Assembly: GCA_963851405.1 (NCBI GenBank)
Contig: CAWKPB010000005.1
Location: 434,001 to 498,000, forward strand
DNA from: JANPBY01 sp963851405
Lineage (GTDB): Bacteria; Actinomycetota; Actinomycetes; DATJPE01
Length of the DNA stretch: 64,000 nt
Direction of reading: 5' to 3'
The position numbers and the translations under genes were made by a program. Under the pieces are notes generated by a model that had not been told where the DNA came from, searched no databases, and saw only the letters and a list, made by a program, of their open reading frames with translations. Of the stretch, positions 60,146 to 64,000 are shown piece by piece. Every line of letters starts with the position of its first letter. The first letter of the stretch is position 1.

Positions 60146-61039
60146 ATGATTTCGGTCAAGGTCCTCTCGCTGGCGTCTCTCGCCATGGCGGCCTTCGCCG
60201 CGAACTCGGTCCTGACCCGGCTCGGGCTGTCGACGGCCGATATGGACCCGGGCCTGTTCACGGCCGTTCGGCTCGCCTCCGGTGCCCTTGTGCTTGCAGC
60301 GCTTGCGTGGGTGGGGTCCAGAAGACGTCAGCGCGCGAGTTGGCTGCGGGTCGGATCCTGGTGGTCCGCCGCGCTTCTCGTGGCCTATGCAGCGGGCTTT
60401 TCCTTCGCCTACGTGAGTCTTGGTGCGGCGACCGGGGCACTTGTCATGTTCGCCGTGGTGCAGCTGGTGATGTTCTCGGCCGCACTACGGTCCGGCGAGC
60501 GGCCGGGGGCCATCACCTGGGTTGGGCTGGCCGTGGCCACCTTGGGCTTGGTGGTCCTCGCGGCGCCGGGGGCCAGCGCCCCAGACGCTGGGGGAGTCGC
60601 GCTCATGACGGGGGCCGGGCTGGCCTGGGCTGGGTACACGCTTGCGGGCCGGGGGGTCCTTCGGCCACTCGATGCGACGGCGAGCAATTTCGTCCGCGGG
60701 CTGCCGATCGTGGCCGCGGTCGCAGTCCCCGCCGTGCTGATGGGGTACGGCCCCGTCGGTTGGTCGGGAGTTGGGGTTTGGTCGGCTGTGCTGTCCGGTG
60801 CGGTTGCCTCAGGACTGGGATACGCGTTGTGGTACTCCGTTCTCCCCCATCTGTCTCGTGCGCAGTCCGGGATCATCCAGCTCTCGCCGGCCCCGATCGC
60901 GGCCATCGGTGGCCTGATCCTGATTGGGGAGGCCATCACGGCTCGCGTCTTCGTGGCCTCAGTGTTGATTCTCGGAGGAGTCGCGATGGGCCTCCTGCAC
61001 CGTCAAAGGCCAGCGGTTCCTCGCCTGTCGAAGGACTGA
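60146..61039 (+). CDS. EamA/DMT-superfamily transporter
   Basis: 297 residues with about ten membrane helices arranged as two EamA repeats (about 5-140 and 150-285). Typical features: FAANSVLTRLGLSTADMDPGLFTAVRLASGALVLAAL at the N-terminus, APGASAPDAGGVALMTGAGLAWAGYTLAGRG at the repeat junction and LSPAPIAAIGGLILIGEAITARVFVASVLILGGVAM near the end. Drug/metabolite exporter family, substrate unknown. GGAGCTGGTGG precedes the ATG. No clear operon partner other than the upstream methyltransferase. Confidence 0.9.
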   Translation: MISVKVLSLASLAMAAFAANSVLTRLGLSTADMDPGLFTAVRLASGALVLAALAWVGSRRRQRASWLRVGSWWSAALLVAYAAGFSFAYVSLGAATGALVMFAVVQLVMFSAALRSGERPGAITWVGLAVATLGLVVLAAPGASAPDAGGVALMTGAGLAWAGYTLAGRGVLRPLDATASNFVRGLPIVAAVAVPAVLMGYGPVGWSGVGVWSAVLSGAVASGLGYALWYSVLPHLSRAQSGIIQLSPAPIAAIGGLILIGEAITARVFVASVLILGGVAMGLLHRQRPAVPRLSKD

Positions 61040-61150
61040 CCGGCCTCAAAACGAGGCGGTGTCGGAGGTCGCGTGACGCGGGCCAGTCGGACACAGCCAG
61101 GAGGAGGACACAAACGCTTCCCCTCTCGAGGCCGCCTCAAGCAGTGGCGA

Positions 61151-61156
61151 TAGTCT
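61151..61156 (+). promoter_or_regulatory. leaderless -10 box for the SDR/RCCR-like fusion gene
   Basis: TAGTCT ends six bases before ATG 61163; no Shine-Dalgarno sequence. Confidence 0.5.
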
Positions 61157-61162
61157 CCGCCG

Positions 61163-62806
61163 ATGCGCGTACTCATCGTTGGTTGCGGCCTGGTCGGCAA
61201 GGAACTGGCCCGCCAGTTGCGCTCAGAGGGGCACGTCGTCGTGGGTACAACGACGACGCCGGCCAAGGCTCCGAGCCTTCGCGAGGTGTGCGACGAGGTG
61301 GCTGTTCTGAGAGGTTCGGACCGAGCTTCGGTCCATGCTGCTGCGGAGGGCGCAGATGCCGTTGTGGTTACGGCTGGACCGGCGGCCGCCCAAGCCATGA
61401 CCGTCGAACAGCGTCAGCGCACGTACCGCCAGGTGCTGGTCGAGACGGCCGAGTCCGTGGCCAGCATCCCCGGCGATCCCTACGTCGTGATGCTTTCGTC
61501 TTTGTCTGTGTACGGAGATGCCGCCAATCATCTTGAAGTGATTGACGAATCCTCGCCACTAACCACGAGCAGCGATCCGAGCCCGGCCTGTTTTCAGGAA
61601 GCGGAGAACGTCTACCGAGCGGCGGCGGGACAGCGACTAGCGATCTTTCGGTGTGCAGATATCACCGGCGGGGACGATCCGCCCATCATGGACAAGCTCC
61701 GCATGGCCCATCAGGTTCTCGGAGGGTCCGTCCCCTTCCACGACGAGGCGTTGTTCTACCGGGTCCACATGCTCGACGTCGTCGGTGCGGTCAAGTTCGC
61801 GGTCGATCAGCGGTTGGTGGGTACGTTCAACCTCACGCATGCTGAAGCTCCGCCGGCGATGCAGCCGTACTTCGACGCGATGTGCGCACTCGACGGTCTC
61901 GGCCCGCTGGAGTACCGCAACGAGTTGAAGGCACCGACGAAGCCGGTCTCCGTTCAGGCGTTGTTGGACACCGGATTCCACTTTGAGCACACCGTTGTCG
62001 AGCGAATGCCGGGCGAGGGAGATGTCGCGCCCCCAACGGCTTTCGAGGATGTGGATCCGGCTGGGCAACTGCTTGTACAGGGTGTCCTGGCGCGAGTCAC
62101 CAAGGAGCTCGGGCTGGTCGAGGAGGTCGGGTCGGACGGTGATGCACTGCTCCCGCTCCACGCCCAGGGTGGCCCGATGGACGGTCAGCGGATCGGTGAG
62201 TTCAGGGTGTTCTCGCGCGACGATGGCACCCGGCTCGTCTACAGCCGTCTGTCGATCCAAAGCTTCGGTATGGACACCCACCAGATCTATGCGTTTACCG
62301 CGCCCGATTCGCTGGTGCCCCACTTGTTTCTCGATACGGCGATCTCGCCCAACACGAATGGCACTTTTCACTTCGGACTCGACCTGGCGCCGAGAGTCGA
62401 TCTCGGTGCCTGCCTGGACTACGTCGTAGGTCTGTATCAGCCGCTGACCGATGTTCGTAGCGAAGTCCTGGCCGCCCCCGGGGTGCTCCCGGTGCCATCG
62501 ATCGGGCCGCTGCAGCGGGCCCTGCGCTCTCCCTGGATGATCGCGGCCATCGCTGAGCCTGGAGACCTGAAGGCACTCGACCCCGCGGTGTCCGCCTATG
62601 TGGATCGATGGCTGGAACTGGTCGACGCTGGTGTCGGTCCGAACATCGTGGCTTCGGTGGACTGGCAGGACGCGGATCAGCGGGATCGGAGGAACCGCGC
62701 CGCGATGTTCTCGCCAACGACCAATCCGGTGTGGTTCCTGCTCGACCGGCTCGTAGGCGCCGACGGCTCGGCAGCCATGCGGGCGCTCCTTAGACGCGAC
62801 TCCTAG
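61163..62806 (+). CDS. two-domain protein: NAD-dependent epimerase-like SDR fused to a red chlorophyll catabolite reductase-like domain
   Basis: 547 residues. Residues 1-270 are an extended SDR (LIVGCGLVGKELARQLRSEGHVVVGTT, MLSSLSVYGDAANHLEVIDESSPLTT, LFYRVHMLDVVGAVKFAVDQRLVGTFNLTHAE). Residues about 285-547 are a separate domain: YAFTAPDSLVPHLFLDTAISPNTNGTFHFGLDLAPRVDLGACLDYVVGLYQPLTDVRSEVLAAPGVLPVPSIGPLQRALRSPWMIAA. The order (hydrophobic LDLxPRxDLxxxxDYxxxxY, then a S-P segment) resembles plant red chlorophyll catabolite reductase and related bilin reductases. Reaction unproven. Confidence 0.55.
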   Translation: MRVLIVGCGLVGKELARQLRSEGHVVVGTTTTPAKAPSLREVCDEVAVLRGSDRASVHAAAEGADAVVVTAGPAAAQAMTVEQRQRTYRQVLVETAESVASIPGDPYVVMLSSLSVYGDAANHLEVIDESSPLTTSSDPSPACFQEAENVYRAAAGQRLAIFRCADITGGDDPPIMDKLRMAHQVLGGSVPFHDEALFYRVHMLDVVGAVKFAVDQRLVGTFNLTHAEAPPAMQPYFDAMCALDGLGPLEYRNELKAPTKPVSVQALLDTGFHFEHTVVERMPGEGDVAPPTAFEDVDPAGQLLVQGVLARVTKELGLVEEVGSDGDALLPLHAQGGPMDGQRIGEFRVFSRDDGTRLVYSRLSIQSFGMDTHQIYAFTAPDSLVPHLFLDTAISPNTNGTFHFGLDLAPRVDLGACLDYVVGLYQPLTDVRSEVLAAPGVLPVPSIGPLQRALRSPWMIAAIAEPGDLKALDPAVSAYVDRWLELVDAGVGPNIVASVDWQDADQRDRRNRAAMFSPTTNPVWFLLDRLVGADGSAAMRALLRRDS

Positions 62807-62839
62807 CCGACGTCCGGTCGAGACGCGAAGCGAGGGGCT

Positions 62840-63379
62840 GTGAGCGATCCGGCTGACGTGGTCTTCGATGAGGGATTGGGCTCGAATCCGGAACGCCGTC
62901 GCCGAGAACTCGCGCGAGAAGCCTGGTTCATGGCGTTGTACCTATCAATCGTGCTACTCGCCGCCATGGTTGCGTTGCCCGCAGACTTTGGCCAAAACTC
63001 TTATTACGGCCCCAATGTCTTCGCCATCATTTGGGGCACGACGCTGGGGCTGGCCCTGGCCCATTGGTTCTCGTTCGAACTCGTCGCCGTGGGCTTCGCT
63101 GGCGGTCGCTTGCTTCGCGACGATATTCGGATCGGAAGTGTCCAGGTGGTGACCGCCCTTGGGCTTGCGAGCGCCACCACCCTCGTGGTGATCCTCGCCG
63201 AGGATTCGGCCCAGATCCAAGCAGCCGCATTCGTCCCGGCTGCCGTTCTTGGTCTTGCTGGCTACGGCGCCGCCCGATCTGGCGGACGTACCCGCTTTCG
63301 TGCGCTTGTTTGGGGGCTCGCCGCCTTGGCCGTCGGCTTCAGTGTGGCAACCGCGAAAGCCTTGCTTGCCGGTCACTAA
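62840..63379 (+). CDS. hypothetical membrane protein
   Basis: 179 residues with about four to five membrane helices: WFMALYLSIVLLAAMVALPADFG, GPNVFAIIWGTTLGLALAHWFSFELVAVGFAGG, VQVVTALGLASATTLVVILAE, AAAFVPAAVLGLAGYGAA and LVWGLAALAVGFSVATAKALLAG. The first 28 residues are charged and cytoplasmic. Of unknown function; small proteins of this build occur in actinobacteria. GTG start at 62840 follows GCGAGGGGCT. It lies 33 bases after the SDR/RCCR-like gene and may be co-transcribed. Confidence 0.65.
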   Translation: MSDPADVVFDEGLGSNPERRRRELAREAWFMALYLSIVLLAAMVALPADFGQNSYYGPNVFAIIWGTTLGLALAHWFSFELVAVGFAGGRLLRDDIRIGSVQVVTALGLASATTLVVILAEDSAQIQAAAFVPAAVLGLAGYGAARSGGRTRFRALVWGLAALAVGFSVATAKALLAGH

Positions 63380-63397
63380 GAGCCTGGCCACAAATGC

Positions 63398-64000
63398 TCA
63401 GCTGGTCTCCGAGATGATCTGTCGTAGCCGCTCCTGCTTGGCCGGGTCCCAGCCCTCGGGCTGGATGACCTGGGCCCAACTCTGCACATATTTCGGCACG
63501 TAGGCGTGCCCGTGCCCTTGGACCGCCGTCGCGCTCGGAAGGTCGGCGCTGACCTGCCAGAAAGTGACGAACGGCAGCCAGCGCATGGACGGCGACACAT
63601 CCTCACCACGCGGCTCGCTCAGCCAGTCGGGCTTGTGGATCAACAGGTTCGGCGACCACCAGACGATTGGGTCCGAAGGATGTGCCACGTACAAAATGCG
63701 GGTGCCGTCCCACGGCATACCTTCGGGCGGAACGATCTCACCGAGGCTCCCATCGAAACGGACGATGCGACCGTCTTTGTAGATCGGTTGAACCTCGGTG
63801 CTCCCGGCGTCGCGTCCATCGTTGAACTTCCGGTAAAGGGTGTTGAAGTTGGGCGGCCCCGTCAGGAGAGTTCCGGCGGTTCGGTTGGACAGGTCGTGTT
63901 CCCCGCTGAAGGCGGTCTCGCCGCCGAAACTGCCGAGGCTCTCCCCGAAAACGAGCAACTGGGGTCGCGCATCTTCAGGTAGTTCAAGCCACTTCTCATA
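63398..64000 (-). CDS. alpha/beta-hydrolase family membrane protein, C-terminal part (runs off the window)
   Basis: 200 residues of a protein whose start lies beyond 64000; the frame is open to the last base. Visible: LPEDARPQLLVFGESLGSFGGETAFSG (nucleophile elbow GESLGS), LTGPPNFNTLYRKFNDGRDAGSTEVQPIYKDGRIVRF, MPWDGTRILYVAHPSDPIVWWSPNLLI and SMRWLPFVTFWQVSADLPSATAVQGHGHAY. This matches the C-terminal catalytic domain of actinobacterial alpha/beta-hydrolase family membrane proteins (PF10081 type), with Ser, Asp (SDPIVWW) and His (GHGH) triad candidates. The N-terminal membrane domain would be outside. Confidence 0.88.
   Translation of the reverse strand, partial: YEKWLELPEDARPQLLVFGESLGSFGGETAFSGEHDLSNRTAGTLLTGPPNFNTLYRKFNDGRDAGSTEVQPIYKDGRIVRFDGSLGEIVPPEGMPWDGTRILYVAHPSDPIVWWSPNLLIHKPDWLSEPRGEDVSPSMRWLPFVTFWQVSADLPSATAVQGHGHAYVPKYVQSWAQVIQPEGWDPAKQERLRQIISETS

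Noticed and set aside
60034..61536. 500-residue open frame on + covering the EamA transporter in another frame
   Set aside because: Gly/Arg-rich without motifs, while the overlapping frame is a clear ten-helix transporter.

Overview
The window comes from a high-GC actinobacterium. Evidence: AdnA/AdnB helicase-nucleases, UvrD2 with an HRDC tail, WhiB7, a mycoredoxin-like protein, MoeZ, a DUF2342 metalloprotease, a UPF0182 protein and a TIGR03086 domain, plus frequent GTG starts and start codons that follow a -10 box directly (leaderless pattern). The order moeZ - flippase-like protein - alkyltransferase-like protein - adnA - adnB - nudC - mycoredoxin - uvrD2 - whiB7 - ABC1 kinase - metalloprotease - PDZ/Lon-like protein - UPF0182 matches, from memory, the Rv3206c-Rv3193c block of Mycobacterium tuberculosis. 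Genus cannot be fixed from the sequence alone.

Layout. (1) 1-3.5 kb: end of a fumarylacetoacetase/hydratase-type gene, a DUF2252 protein, an alpha/beta hydrolase and a choline-kinase-like phosphotransferase. (2) 3.5-10.3 kb: a probable gamma-glutamyl amine pathway, with a FadR-type regulator, PAC2 protein, glutamine-synthetase-like ligase, aldehyde dehydrogenase and SDR on +, and a PuuD-like amidotransferase with nei1 on -. A sharp palindrome precedes the ligase gene. (3) 10.4-37.9 kb: the conserved DNA-repair, redox and stress core. The whiB7 gene has a full attenuation leader (promoter, upstream ORF, intrinsic terminator). adnB is split by a one-base frameshift. (4) 37.99 kb: initiator tRNA-fMet with promoter and strong hairpin, directly followed by a serine-recombinase relic.

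(5) 38-56 kb: an accessory-looking block with much gene decay. It holds a wHTH regulator, a probable Mn2+ riboswitch (yybP-ykoY) in front of a truncated terC that overlaps a baeRF ribosome-associated factor, a class I aldolase, an operon for pyruvate:ferredoxin oxidoreductase with an NAD(P)/Fe-S partner and an internally deleted dihydroorotate-dehydrogenase-like gene, a hydrolase, two Gfo/Idh oxidoreductases, a CsoR/CstR-like operator before a rhodanese-like stub and DUF302, a broken corA, a P-type ATPase and PPK2. Several members have relatives in actinobacterial hypoxia/dormancy regulons. (6) 56-64 kb: an ArsR/SRPBCC-TIGR03086/YciI operon; an SDR resembling divinyl-chlorophyllide 8-vinyl reductases; HD protein; methyltransferase; EamA exporter; a two-domain protein whose C-terminal half resembles red chlorophyll catabolite reductase; a membrane protein; and the C-terminal part of an alpha/beta-hydrolase-family membrane protein running off the end.

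The best leads are the tetrapyrrole-like pair in region 6, the riboswitch-terC stub-baeRF arrangement, the whiB7 leader, and the ligase-dehydrogenase set in region 2. Family assignments are by motif reading only; no search was run.
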